A stretch of 57,339 nucleotides of DNA from Bacteroides faecalis (GTDB taxonomy: Bacteria; Bacteroidota; Bacteroidia; Bacteroidales; Bacteroidaceae), in assembly GCF_003865075.1 (NCBI RefSeq), contig NZ_BHWB01000026.1, positions 1-57,339 of the forward strand, given 5' to 3'. The position numbers were made by a program, and so were the translations under genes. The notes under the pieces are model-generated. The model did no database searches and was not told the origin of the DNA. It saw only the letters and a program-made list of their open reading frames with translations. Below are positions 9,069 to 18,446 of the stretch, piece by piece; within the stretch, counting starts at the first letter, position 1, and every line of letters begins with the position of its first letter.

Positions 9069-9096
9069 AATTTGGGTTAGTATAGGTAAATCACGG

Positions 9097-9104
9097 CAAA
9101 ATTA
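9097..9104 (-). promoter_or_regulatory. -7 promoter element of gltX-waaA
   Basis: The minus strand reads TAATTTTG, matching TAnnTTTG, 28 nt upstream of the gltX start. No convincing -33 TTTG is seen at 19-21 bases. Confidence 0.5.
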
Positions 9105-9162
9105 AATCTTTTTTTCCACACTATTGTTTTTTTTTGTACTTTTCGCCAAAATTTAAACGGTT

Positions 9163-11238
9163 ATGGAACATCTAAAGAAGAAAAAAAGCTTCTCTTGGAG
9201 AGATTTACTCTATAAAGCCCTGTTATTTGTAGGGACTGTAGCATTAATTGTCTATTTCCTGCCACGTGATGGAAAATTCAATTACCAGTTTGATATAAAC
9301 AAGCCCTGGAAGTACGGACAATTAATTGCTACTTTCAATTTTCCTATATATAAAGAAGACGCGACCGTTAAACGGGAGCAGGATAGTCTGATGGCATCCT
9401 TCCAACCTTATTATGAATTCCAGAAATCAATAGAGAAGGATGCATTAAGCAAACTGAAAGAGAATTATCATGCCAATTTGAAGGGCATCCTTCCATCTAC
9501 CGATTATCTACGATACATTGAACGAATGCTGAAAGATATCTATGAATCAGGAATTGTATCGACAGAAAATATGCAAGAGCTCCATAAGGATAGCATTACT
9601 TCCATTTTGGTTATCGATGATAAGCTTGCCAATCCACGAAGTACCGATCGTCTTTATACAGTAAAAAAAGCATATGAGCATTTATTAACAGAAGCAGATT
9701 CACTTCATTTAAATAAAGATATATTACGTCAATGTGCTTTGAATGAATATATCACCCCAAACCTTATCTTCGACCAGCAACGAACCGAAACAGCTCAAAA
9801 AGAAATACTTAGTAATTATCCATGGGCAAACGGGCTTGTGGTAAGCGGACAAAAAATCGTTGATCGTGGGGAAATGATTACGCCGGAGACATATAACATT
9901 CTCGAATCATTGCGTAAAGAATCAATCAAACGAAATGAATCAATCGGACAAAGCCGCCTCATACTTGGAGGACAAATTCTATTTGTCGGTATATTGATCA
10001 TGTGCTTCATGCTTTACTTGGACCTATTCCGAAAGGACTATTATCAGCGTAAAGGAAGTCTGTCATTGCTCTTTACACTGATCGTCTTTTACAATATAGT
10101 TACCGCCTTTATGGTGACACATAATCTATCAAATGTGTACATAATCCCCTATGCGATGTTACCGATTATCATTCGCGTATTCCTAGATTCACGTACCGCT
10201 TTCGTAACACATACGGTCACCATACTACTCTGTTCCATATCACTCCGTTTTCCACATGAGTTTATCCTCACTCAGTTGGCAGCCGGATTAGTCGCCATAT
10301 TCAGTCTTCGGGAACTCTCTCAGAGATCGCAACTTTTCCGAACGGCATTATTAGTAATACTGACCTATGCCGCCATCTATTTCTCTTTTGAGCTCATGAC
10401 TGAAAACGGACTCTCCAATGATTTCTCAAAATTGAATGTCCGCATGTACACTCATTTTATAACGAATGGTATCCTCTTACTATTTGCATACCCATTATTG
10501 TTTATACTGGAAAAGACATTTGGGTTTACATCCAATGTTACGCTAATAGAACTCTCCAATATCAACAATGATCTCCTCCGACAGATGTCTGAAACTGTTC
10601 CCGGAACTTTCCAACATTCTATGCAGGTAGCCAATCTTGCCGCAGAAGCCGCTATACGAATCGGCGCAAAGAGTCAACTGGTACGTACAGGCGCATTATA
10701 TCATGATATCGGTAAAATGGAAAGCCCGGCTTTCTTTACGGAGAATCAATCCGGTGGAGTCAATCCACATAAAAACTTGAGCCACGAACAAAGTTCACAA
10801 GTTGTGATTAGTCATGTCACAGATGGATTGAAATTGGCAGATAAGCATAATCTGCCTAAAGTAATCAAGGATTTTATCAGTACCCATCATGGACGTGGGA
10901 AAACGAAGTTTTTCTATATCTCCTGGAAAAACGAACATCCGGGTGAAGAACCGGATGAAGAACTATTTACTTATCCGGGACCGAATCCTTTTACAAAGGA
11001 ACAAGCTATCCTGATGATGGCAGATGCTGTTGAAGCGGCTTCGCGCAGTTTGCCAGAATATACAGAAGAAAGTATCAGCAACCTGGTGGATAAGATTATA
11101 GATTCCCAGGTTGCTGAAGGTTATTTCAAAGAATGTCCGATTACTTTTAAAGATATCGCGATCATTAAATCGGTATTTAAAGAAAAGCTAAAGATTGCTT
11201 ATCACACCCGGATCAGTTATCCTGAGTTAAAGAAGTAA
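9163..11238 (+). CDS. PgpH-type 7TM-HD membrane phosphohydrolase (putative cyclic-di-AMP phosphodiesterase)
   Basis: A 691-residue inner-membrane protein. It has an N-terminal membrane helix (about 16-34), a long extracytoplasmic region (about 40-265, the 7TMR-HDED type), a cluster of membrane helices (about 268-455) and a cytoplasmic HD domain (about 480-680). HD residues are visible: HSMQ, LYHDIGKM, STHHGRG and MMADAVEAASRS. The architecture is that of Listeria PgpH, which degrades cyclic-di-AMP; that activity is inferred by family. It is divergent from gltX, and its last 26 nt overlap the end of the convergent phosphatase gene. Confidence 0.87.
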   Translation: MEHLKKKKSFSWRDLLYKALLFVGTVALIVYFLPRDGKFNYQFDINKPWKYGQLIATFNFPIYKEDATVKREQDSLMASFQPYYEFQKSIEKDALSKLKENYHANLKGILPSTDYLRYIERMLKDIYESGIVSTENMQELHKDSITSILVIDDKLANPRSTDRLYTVKKAYEHLLTEADSLHLNKDILRQCALNEYITPNLIFDQQRTETAQKEILSNYPWANGLVVSGQKIVDRGEMITPETYNILESLRKESIKRNESIGQSRLILGGQILFVGILIMCFMLYLDLFRKDYYQRKGSLSLLFTLIVFYNIVTAFMVTHNLSNVYIIPYAMLPIIIRVFLDSRTAFVTHTVTILLCSISLRFPHEFILTQLAAGLVAIFSLRELSQRSQLFRTALLVILTYAAIYFSFELMTENGLSNDFSKLNVRMYTHFITNGILLLFAYPLLFILEKTFGFTSNVTLIELSNINNDLLRQMSETVPGTFQHSMQVANLAAEAAIRIGAKSQLVRTGALYHDIGKMESPAFFTENQSGGVNPHKNLSHEQSSQVVISHVTDGLKLADKHNLPKVIKDFISTHHGRGKTKFFYISWKNEHPGEEPDEELFTYPGPNPFTKEQAILMMADAVEAASRSLPEYTEESISNLVDKIIDSQVAEGYFKECPITFKDIAIIKSVFKEKLKIAYHTRISYPELKK

Positions 11239-11683
11239 GCAGACCCGCACAAGCATCTTCAAGGACATCGAGCACATACTCGAAGCCCTCAGCACCACCA
11301 TAGTAAGGATCGGGCACATGATCCGCAGGAATTCGTGTGCAATATTCCGTCATACGGTGAATCTTCTTCCACTCTTCCGGAGAAGGAGCTTTATCTTTCA
11401 AATCATCGATATTACGATCATCCATACCGATAATCAAATCAAAATGATAAAAATCTTCTGTCCGTACCGGGCGGGAGCGATGTACTAACTGATATCCCCG
11501 ACGAGCAGCATGAGCACGCATTCTACTGTCGGGAAGTTCTCCCTGGTGATAAGAAAGAATCCCTGCGGAATCGATCACAAATTCTTGTTCCAATCCCGCT
11601 TCCTTTATTAAATGAAGCATGACTCCTTCTGCCGTAGAACTACGACAGATATTCCCTAAACACACAAATAAGATCTTTACCAT
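11213..11683 (-). CDS. Low-molecular-weight protein-tyrosine phosphatase
   Basis: A 156-residue cytosolic phosphatase. The P-loop CLGNICRSS gives the C-x5-R signature with nucleophile C8 and R14, and the general-acid loop DPYYGG is present near residue 122. Such enzymes act on tyrosine-phosphorylated proteins, often kinases for capsule export, but no partner kinase is nearby. It is the last gene of the priA, GH123-like, phosphatase run, starting 15 nt after its neighbour. Confidence 0.93.
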   Translation of the reverse strand: MVKILFVCLGNICRSSTAEGVMLHLIKEAGLEQEFVIDSAGILSYHQGELPDSRMRAHAARRGYQLVHRSRPVRTEDFYHFDLIIGMDDRNIDDLKDKAPSPEEWKKIHRMTEYCTRIPADHVPDPYYGGAEGFEYVLDVLEDACAGLLTSLTQDN

Positions 11684-11698
11684 TTTATCCTTTCTTTA

Positions 11699-13498
11699 TT
11701 AAAATGAATTTAATATACTATTTGCCCGGTTCACCGTTGTTGCTGCCGGAATCTCTGGCATATCACCCAAATTAAACGGGACCAGCATTTTTTCTATTTT
11801 TCTTAAACCGGCCTCATTCCCTTTTTCTTTAAATTCCTGACGAAGAATACGAATTTTCTCATGAGCTTGTATACCCTCAATCAAGCGTTCAAAACGAAGA
11901 CAACTACGGGCTCCTGGATATACCAGATAAGTATCTCCACCTGCCCAACTACGGAAACGAGAATCTAACAATGGTTCCAACGGCCAACTGTTATATGCCC
12001 AACGCAAATACCCATCCAAATGTTTCTTTGAGGAATAGAAACTAATCCAAACAGCCTCAGCCGGATCAGAAAAAGTAAAGGTGTTAGGATGTGCTTCCGA
12101 ACAACAAGTATAATACGTAGTACGTTTATTTTCTACCGCACGGCGAATCCGTACATCTTCAGGGAAATTCTGTCCGATAGCGATACAGTAGTCATACAAA
12201 TCTTTTTCAATTTGTTCGTGATAGTTTCCTGCCAATGAGACTTTGAAACCCGGATCGGCTTTATGAATCACTTTCAATGTTTTCTGCATCACCTCCATCG
12301 GTCTCTCATCCATGGCAATGGTACAAATATCAAACCATCCCTTCTCTTTGAGATGTTTAGCAAATGAAGTAAGCATAGCCATCCACATTTCTTCATAAAC
12401 CGGCTCTCCGGGGGCAGTTGTTACAAACTGCAAAGAATTTGTTGCCTGGTCGAAATACTGGAAAGACAATTTCCAAGGAACCATGGAGTAACAATTAATC
12501 TGTTTATTGATACCTACGCTCATCATAAATTCCACCCAACGGTCAAAAACTGTATAGTCAAAAGTCCACGTACCATCTGCACGCTTCAACCAAGTAACCA
12601 TTGACTCAAAATAATCTTCTGTCTGACCATTCCAGGGTTTGTGCATTATTGAAGCAGTAATAATCTTTTGTCCGGCATCCGCTAACATCTTCATCAAAGG
12701 ACGCATAGCATCTAGATGTGCCTGACTCCAAAGTGGAACTTGGTAATAACGAGCTACTGCAAATGGATTTTGCCACAAATCAAGATGATAAGCCCATTCC
12801 GAGGGTTGAGGAAGTTCACGTGAAGAAACTTTAATTTCCAGAGGAAGGCTAGCAATTAGCTTTTCTCCATCCTTAACCAATAAATTGCCCTTATACATAC
12901 CCGGTGTAGCAGATTGGGGGATCCAGCATTGTACCCAGACAGATTGTGAAGTATAAGCAGGAAGTTTCATACTCTTCATATCCGGATCAATCATATCCGC
13001 TACCAACAAAGAATCAAAAAGAGAGTGGTCCGGTCTGTTTCCACAACCTCCCTTACCATTCAGATTCAATTGATCCGTCATTACATAACGCAAAAAAGCA
13101 GCTGTACAGGCATCTGCCGGAAGCACTGCTCCTTTCGAACTCTTAAAACCTGTGAGACTAAGATTCAAATTCTGAATATCCTCACCTGTCCATACTATTG
13201 CCTGTGCATTTACCCGTTCACCACGCCATCCCTGCAAAACAGACACCTTTTGCAACCCTTTCACAGGGACCATGTGTTTTGCATACCGATGGTCAATACT
13301 CCCCCATGACGCTTTGGGAGTAGAAACAGTTGCCCACTCTTCGGCAGAGGGAGCAGCCGGATCAGGTAACTCCTGATAAGTATTCAGAGGAAAAGGAGGC
13401 TGACCGGTAGGCGTTCCACATTGAGTCACTCCATTTTGGGCAAACAATAGACTGGTACTGAACAATCCCATCAGGCAAAGAATAGAAAATCGTGTCAT
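11699..13498 (-). CDS. Secreted GH123-like protein with DUF4091 domain
   Basis: A 599-residue protein with a signal peptide (MTRFSILCLMGLFSTSLLFA, then QNG). The N-terminal part (about 30-230) resembles a beta-sandwich, the middle a TIM barrel, and the C-terminus (about 500-560, with YLRWAYNSWP and YPG) matches DUF4091. An adjacent Asp-Glu pair, D397-E398 in IAMDERPMEVM, lies where GH123 N-acetylgalactosaminidases place their acid/base pair. GH123 enzymes release GalNAc from glycolipids or glycans; that substrate is an inference. It lies 30 nt after priA and 15 nt before the phosphatase, an unusual place for a glycosidase. Confidence 0.75.
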   Translation of the reverse strand: MTRFSILCLMGLFSTSLLFAQNGVTQCGTPTGQPPFPLNTYQELPDPAAPSAEEWATVSTPKASWGSIDHRYAKHMVPVKGLQKVSVLQGWRGERVNAQAIVWTGEDIQNLNLSLTGFKSSKGAVLPADACTAAFLRYVMTDQLNLNGKGGCGNRPDHSLFDSLLVADMIDPDMKSMKLPAYTSQSVWVQCWIPQSATPGMYKGNLLVKDGEKLIASLPLEIKVSSRELPQPSEWAYHLDLWQNPFAVARYYQVPLWSQAHLDAMRPLMKMLADAGQKIITASIMHKPWNGQTEDYFESMVTWLKRADGTWTFDYTVFDRWVEFMMSVGINKQINCYSMVPWKLSFQYFDQATNSLQFVTTAPGEPVYEEMWMAMLTSFAKHLKEKGWFDICTIAMDERPMEVMQKTLKVIHKADPGFKVSLAGNYHEQIEKDLYDYCIAIGQNFPEDVRIRRAVENKRTTYYTCCSEAHPNTFTFSDPAEAVWISFYSSKKHLDGYLRWAYNSWPLEPLLDSRFRSWAGGDTYLVYPGARSCLRFERLIEGIQAHEKIRILRQEFKEKGNEAGLRKIEKMLVPFNLGDMPEIPAATTVNRANSILNSF

Positions 13499-13528
13499 AG
13501 TAAATAAATTTAAAGTGATTATATAATT

Positions 13529-15985
13529 TTACATAGGGTCCATATCATAATAAATAATCAGTGATTTATACCGTTCATCCTCTAGCATTTCCCGTTGGAT
13601 ACGTAACAACAGTTCCCGCGCACGCCCCATCGGAGCATTCTGTTCAATCTTGACCACTATCTTTTTAATAAACAAGGTCTGAATCCGGGCTACAGGAGGT
13701 TTATCCGGCCCCAGCACCCGATTACCAAATACAGTCCTTAATTTATCCGCCATTACAGTAGCCATCTGATCCAGCAAAGATTCATTATGGTTCTTCAAAT
13801 ATACATAGATCAGCCGATAATAGGGTGGATAATGAAACATCTGGCGTTCTGCCAATTGTCCGTTTACCATCTCTTCATAATTATTACCAATCACCTGATA
13901 AATAATAGGATGATCGATACTTTTTGTTTGTAACACGACCCTTCCCCGTTTGTTCTTACGCCCGGCACGTCCGGACACTTGTGCCATCAGTTGAAACGCT
14001 CGTTCGTAAGAACGAAAGTCCGGATAATTCAACATTGTGTCAGCATTTAAAATACCGACTACACTTACATGGTCAAAATCCAATCCTTTTGAAACCATTT
14101 GTGTTCCAATCAGTATATCTGTTTTCCCTTGTTCAAAGTCTGCAATAATTTTTTCATATGCCGAGCGGGTACGAGTTGTATCCAAGTCCATTCGTGCCAC
14201 AGCCGCCTCCGGAAAAATAACTTTGATATCATCTTCTATCTTTTCCGTTCCAAACCCTCGATTCACTAATTCAGTCCCTTCACAGGCAGGACAGGCCTTA
14301 GGAAGCTGGTACGTATACCCGCAATAGTGGCAAGTAAGCTGATTAATTCCTTTATGATAGGTCAGACTCACATCACAGTTTTTACATTTCGGCACCCATC
14401 CACAAGTCCGGCACTCTACCATCGGAGCAAATCCACGCCTATTCTGGAAAAGGATTACTTGCTCTTTTTGCTCCATAGCTTCCTTCATATATTGTATCAG
14501 CAAGGGAGAAAACTGTCCGACCATCCTTTTTTTACGATGCAACTCTTTAATATCAACCGGAATGATTTCAGGCAACTGAATCTCTTTATATCGCTCTTTC
14601 AGTTGCACAAAGCCAAACTTTCCCAGCATTGCATTCTGCCATGTTTCAATAGAAGGAGTCGCTGTACCCAACAGTGTTTTAGCGCCATACATAGTCGCCA
14701 ATACAATCGCTGCACTACGCGCATGATAACGAGGAGCAGGATCCTGCTGCTTATAGGTATTCTCATGTTCTTCATCCACAATTACCAGCCCAAGATTTCG
14801 GAAAGGCAGGAAAATAGAAGAACGAACTCCCAGAATAATATCGTACCCCTTCTCTCCCAGTTGTTTCTGCCATATCTCAACTCGTTCGGCATCCGGAAAC
14901 TTAGAATGATAGATTCCTAAACGTGAACCGAACACCCGTTGTAAACGTTCCGTAATCTGAGTAGTTAATGCTATTTCAGGTAATAGATACAATACTTGTT
15001 TTCCCTGACGAATGGTTTCTTCTATCAGGTGAATATATATTTCAGTCTTTCCACTGGAAGTGACTCCATGCAGCAAACAGACATTCTTTTCTTGAAAACA
15101 CAGTTTGATTTCATCATGCGCCCGTTGCTGAAACTCATTTAAAGGATTTAATTCACCAGCAATATTTACTTCCCTGTTCAACCGACCAATCTCATGATAA
15201 TAAATTTCAAATATCTTTTTTTCGACCAGTCCATTTAGAATAGCAGGAGATACACCTGCCCGCTGTAAGAGTTCCTTCTTAGAAACTTCTTTTGGTTTTT
15301 CTCTTCCCAAAACACCGGAACACTCTACATATTTCATCAATAATGCCAACTGCTTCGGAGCACGTGAAAGGATATCAAAAAGAATGTGGAGACGTCTTTC
15401 ATCTACTACGCCTGCTAAGCGTACTCTCGCTTCAGTTTTCGGCTTATATGTACGACGTAATTCTTCTTTCACAAAAATTGCTTCTTTATCAAGCAGAGAT
15501 TTGACAACAGACAGAATATTCTTCAGTCCGCTTTCCTTCTCTAATTTTGTAACACATTGTTGCGGATCTACAGAAAGTAAATCCAATATCTTCTGTTCTC
15601 GCTCGGATAATGGTGCATCCGCTTCAAAATCAGGATTATACTCTACAATGGTCTCGCTTTCCAACTTTAAGCCGGATGGGAGTGCTGCCTTATAAACATC
15701 TCCCTGTGTACAGAGATAATAATCTGCTATCCATTCCCAGAATTTAAATTGAGTCGGTAGTAAAATAGGAGAAGCGTCCAGCAATGCAGATATTTCCTTT
15801 ACCTCATATTCTGTCGGGGCAGAAAAATGTACATTACGGACAATTGCCGTATAATACTTCTTCCGTCCGAAGGGCACAATCACCCGACAGCCTATCTTCA
15901 CTTCTTCCGCAAATTTATCCGGGAGCGCGTAAGTAAAGCATTTCGGAAGCGGAAGCGGTAATATTACATCTACATATTTATTCAT
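13529..15985 (-). CDS. priA: Primosomal protein N' (PriA helicase)
   Basis: An 818-residue replication-restart helicase. It has an N-terminal DNA-binding region (about 1-200), Walker A GVTSSGKTE, Walker B IVDEEHENTY, and the zinc-binding insertion with eight cysteines in four CxxC pairs (CRTCGW, CKNC, CHYCGY, CPAC). The C-terminal helicase half includes GTQMVSKGLDF and QVSGRAGR. PriA reloads the replisome at stalled forks. It heads a minus-strand run with the GH123-like and phosphatase genes. Its start lies only 9 nt from a promoter -7 box. Confidence 0.97.
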   Translation of the reverse strand: MNKYVDVILPLPLPKCFTYALPDKFAEEVKIGCRVIVPFGRKKYYTAIVRNVHFSAPTEYEVKEISALLDASPILLPTQFKFWEWIADYYLCTQGDVYKAALPSGLKLESETIVEYNPDFEADAPLSEREQKILDLLSVDPQQCVTKLEKESGLKNILSVVKSLLDKEAIFVKEELRRTYKPKTEARVRLAGVVDERRLHILFDILSRAPKQLALLMKYVECSGVLGREKPKEVSKKELLQRAGVSPAILNGLVEKKIFEIYYHEIGRLNREVNIAGELNPLNEFQQRAHDEIKLCFQEKNVCLLHGVTSSGKTEIYIHLIEETIRQGKQVLYLLPEIALTTQITERLQRVFGSRLGIYHSKFPDAERVEIWQKQLGEKGYDIILGVRSSIFLPFRNLGLVIVDEEHENTYKQQDPAPRYHARSAAIVLATMYGAKTLLGTATPSIETWQNAMLGKFGFVQLKERYKEIQLPEIIPVDIKELHRKKRMVGQFSPLLIQYMKEAMEQKEQVILFQNRRGFAPMVECRTCGWVPKCKNCDVSLTYHKGINQLTCHYCGYTYQLPKACPACEGTELVNRGFGTEKIEDDIKVIFPEAAVARMDLDTTRTRSAYEKIIADFEQGKTDILIGTQMVSKGLDFDHVSVVGILNADTMLNYPDFRSYERAFQLMAQVSGRAGRKNKRGRVVLQTKSIDHPIIYQVIGNNYEEMVNGQLAERQMFHYPPYYRLIYVYLKNHNESLLDQMATVMADKLRTVFGNRVLGPDKPPVARIQTLFIKKIVVKIEQNAPMGRARELLLRIQREMLEDERYKSLIIYYDMDPM

Positions 15986-15993
15986 TGTTGCGA

Positions 15994-16001
15994 CAAAGAT
16001 A
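15994..16001 (-). promoter_or_regulatory. -7 promoter element directly before priA
   Basis: The minus strand reads TATCTTTG, a perfect TAnnTTTG. It ends 8 nt before the priA ATG, so the predicted transcript has a leader of only a few bases. Its upstream side abuts the A-run and hairpin of the neighbouring terminator. Confidence 0.55.
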
Positions 16002-16009
16002 GAAAAAAA

Positions 16010-16032
16010 AAGCTTCCGACTTTCGGAAGCTT
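16010..16032 (-). terminator. Rho-independent terminator of the outer-membrane barrel gene
   Basis: AAGCTTCCGA (16010-16019) and TCGGAAGCTT (16023-16032) form a 10-bp stem with a 3-nt loop. On the minus strand a run of eight T follows. It is placed 30 nt after the stop codon of the gene at 16062-16658. Confidence 0.9.
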
Positions 16033-16061
16033 CTAATTCATATCTTAATAAATATAATCAA

Positions 16062-16658
16062 CTAGAAAAGGTAAGCAATGGAAACTTGCCAAGTCTTAGT
16101 TTTATAAGAAGCACTTTCTGCATCACTATCAATAAGTTTAGCAGAATCTCCCAACGGGATATTATAATTGAATCCAACCTGTAAATGGTTTACTAATTTC
16201 ACACCAGCACCTAGATTGATACCAACCTCGGTTCTTTTCTTATCAGTTCTTATGCTATAGTTGTCAGCATCCCAAACTTGCTTATTCTTTTCAAAGTCAA
16301 AATAGAAATCAGGACCTGCGGCCAGATAAACTCCTAACAGACTTCCCAAACCAATGTTATATTTCAGATTAATAGGAATATCCAATCCGTTCTGTTTGAT
16401 TTTCGTCCCTTCTACTTCTATACCTCGTTGTGAAAACAATAAAGCTCCGTCCAATCCTAAACCCACCACAGGAATTTTAAACTCGGCCATTGGACCGATA
16501 AAGAAACCGGTAAAGTTATCTTTCTTAAAGTCAGCCTTTGAAAAACTTGCTTTTGACAAGTTCAAACCACCCTTTACACCAAAATTTATTTGAGCTTGGG
16601 TAGGCATTGCCATACAGATACATATAGCAACCAACAATGCACTAAAAATCTTTTTCAT
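16062..16658 (-). CDS. Outer-membrane beta-barrel protein (PorT-like family)
   Basis: A 198-residue protein with a signal peptide (MKKIFSALLVAICICMAMP, then TQAQ) and alternating beta-strands typical of an 8-strand barrel: INFGVKGGLNLS, FTGFFIGPMAEF, VGINLGAGVKL, LQVGFNYNIPLG and the C-terminal strand WQVSIAYLF ending in Phe. It matches the outer_membrane_beta-barrel/PorT-like group common in Bacteroidetes. The specific function is not known. It is a single-gene unit with its own promoter and strong terminator. Confidence 0.85.
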   Translation of the reverse strand: MKKIFSALLVAICICMAMPTQAQINFGVKGGLNLSKASFSKADFKKDNFTGFFIGPMAEFKIPVVGLGLDGALLFSQRGIEVEGTKIKQNGLDIPINLKYNIGLGSLLGVYLAAGPDFYFDFEKNKQVWDADNYSIRTDKKRTEVGINLGAGVKLVNHLQVGFNYNIPLGDSAKLIDSDAESASYKTKTWQVSIAYLF

Positions 16659-16683
16659 AAATTTACGTGTTTATAATTTGATA

Positions 16684-16717
16684 CAAAGATACACATCTTA
16701 TAGTAAATTAAACACAA
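16684..16717 (-). promoter_or_regulatory. promoter of the outer-membrane barrel gene
   Basis: The minus strand reads TTTG (16717-16714), 22 bases, TATCTTTG (16691-16684). The -7 box is perfect and the spacing slightly long. The predicted start is near 16678, about 20 nt before the start codon. Confidence 0.6.
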
Positions 16718-16823
16718 ATTATCATTTTTTGTTCGTACAACCAACTTAAACCATACAATATTTATGTTTAACCTTTCCGACAAGTGGTATACGATAACTA
16801 CATATTTTAGTAATATCTACTTT

Positions 16824-16864
16824 CCCAGACGTACATGTGGGACATCCCCAAATGTACGCCTGGG
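16824..16864. repeat. long GC-rich palindrome after the reductase gene
   Basis: CCCAG (16824-16828), CGTACAT (16830-16836) and TGGG (16838-16841) pair with CCCA (16847-16850), ATGTACG (16852-16858) and CTGGG (16860-16864). This gives 16 paired positions, two single mismatches and a 5-nt loop. No U-run follows on either strand. It stands out in an AT-rich spacer and may be a terminator-like or REP-like element. Confidence 0.65.
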
Positions 16865-16876
16865 GGACAACTAATT

Positions 16877-18247
16877 TTAGGTAAATAAATCATTAAGAGC
16901 TTCGCTCATGCTAGGATGGGTAAATATAAAGTCACGCAAGAAAGTATAATCCTGCCCCGTCTTCATTGCAATGGCAACCTCATTAATTACTTCACTAGAG
17001 TCGGGAGCAAACAACGTAACACCCAATATCATACCACTTTCCTTATCAATAATAGCTTTTAGTAATCCATCTGTTTCTCCTAATGTTCTAGCTCTCGGTA
17101 TCGCCATTACTGGTAACTTCTTAACGACAACATCCAGATTTTGTTTGCGTGCTTCATCCTCATTGATCCCGATACGTGACAATGGTGGGTCAATAAATAC
17201 CGAGTAACTAACAGGATTACGATCTGTCATCTTCCGTCCTTTCTTACCAAACAAATCTTCACGCACAATCCGATAGTCATCCAAAGAGATATAAGTAAAC
17301 TGCAATCCGCCTTTCACATCGCCCACAGCCCGTATATCAGGATTCGTAGTTTTCAAATATTCATCAACGATAATGGCTCCACGCGCATCTACTTCCACTC
17401 CTGCAACTTTTAAATTGAGTCCTTCGGTATTAGGACGACGTCCCGTAGCCAAAAGCACCGCATCAGCTTCAAGTTCAAACGTTTCATTCGTCAGAGAATC
17501 CTCAAAAGCAACTATGGCTTTCTGATCTACATACCTTACTGACTGTACTTTTGCATTTAGACAGAATGCAACGCCTTTCTTCTCTAATGTTTCCTGAACA
17601 CTGGCAGCAATATCACGATCTTCACGTGAGATCAATTCCGAATACCCTTCGAGCACTGTCACTTGCGAACCAAATGAGGCAAACATCGAAGCAAATTCCA
17701 ATCCGATATAACCACCGCCTACAATGACCAAATGACGAGGAAGAGTGGTAAGTTCCATGATTGAAGTACTGGTATGTACAAATGGATTATCAGTAATTCC
17801 TTCTATAGGAGGAATTACCGTTTCCGCCCCTGTATTGATGATAATCTGTTCGGCTTTCAATATAAATTCTTCTGTAGCTGTACGTACAGAAACCTCGTTC
17901 GGGGAAACCAAAGAACCCATCCCTGTATAAACTGTAACATTGGGATGATCAGCCAAATTATAAAAGTTTTTATTCCGAAGCAAACTTGTTACTTCTTCTT
18001 TTATAGAAATAGCCTGACGATAAAATTCACTCTTTTCTTCAAAAGTAAGTCCCTTCATGCCAGAAGCTATCTTTGCCTGATGTACTAATGTTTTGGTCGG
18101 GATACATCCAATATTGATACACGTACCTCCGTACATCTTCTCAGAACGTTCAACAACAGCTACCTTCTTACCACGTTTTGCGAACTCAGCGGCAAGCGTT
18201 TTTCCTCCTTTACCGAAGCCAATAATGATAACATCAAAATCTTTCAT
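16877..18247 (-). CDS. FAD-dependent pyridine nucleotide-disulfide oxidoreductase, RclA/mercuric-reductase-like
   Basis: A 456-residue class I flavoprotein disulfide reductase. An FAD dinucleotide fold is at the N-terminus (VIIIGFGKGGKTLAAEF). The redox-active pair C43/C48 lies in GGTCINIGCIPTK. An NAD(P)H fold follows (VIVGGGYIGLEFASMFASFG), then the second FAD motif (DIRAVGDV) and a dimerisation domain ending FTHPSMSEALNDLF. It lacks the metal-binding tail expected of a mercuric reductase. E. coli RclA, the closest recognised type, defends against reactive chlorine and copper; that role here is inferred. A hairpin follows the gene. Confidence 0.8.
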   Translation of the reverse strand: MKDFDVIIIGFGKGGKTLAAEFAKRGKKVAVVERSEKMYGGTCINIGCIPTKTLVHQAKIASGMKGLTFEEKSEFYRQAISIKEEVTSLLRNKNFYNLADHPNVTVYTGMGSLVSPNEVSVRTATEEFILKAEQIIINTGAETVIPPIEGITDNPFVHTSTSIMELTTLPRHLVIVGGGYIGLEFASMFASFGSQVTVLEGYSELISREDRDIAASVQETLEKKGVAFCLNAKVQSVRYVDQKAIVAFEDSLTNETFELEADAVLLATGRRPNTEGLNLKVAGVEVDARGAIIVDEYLKTTNPDIRAVGDVKGGLQFTYISLDDYRIVREDLFGKKGRKMTDRNPVSYSVFIDPPLSRIGINEDEARKQNLDVVVKKLPVMAIPRARTLGETDGLLKAIIDKESGMILGVTLFAPDSSEVINEVAIAMKTGQDYTFLRDFIFTHPSMSEALNDLFT

Positions 18248-18376
18248 ATCTATTTCTTTTTAAGAGTGATTCATATTAATGATGCAAAGTTCTCCCTTTT
18301 CGGGGAAACAATCAATGACCATTTCACCGAATGAATTGGCAATTATTCCCTGATGAATGAAAAGTAACAAAAAAAA

Positions 18377-18412
18377 TCGCCGGAGTCGATATAAAATCAA
18401 TTTCTCCAGCGA
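18377..18412 (-). terminator. intrinsic terminator of aspA
   Basis: TCGCCGGAG (18377-18385) pairs with CTCCAGCGA (18404-18412) with one mismatch. On the minus strand the stem is followed by a run of eight T. It lies 35 nt after the aspA stop codon. Confidence 0.8.
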
Positions 18413-18446
18413 ATCTTTTCCGATTGATTATGTTGCCACCTACTAT

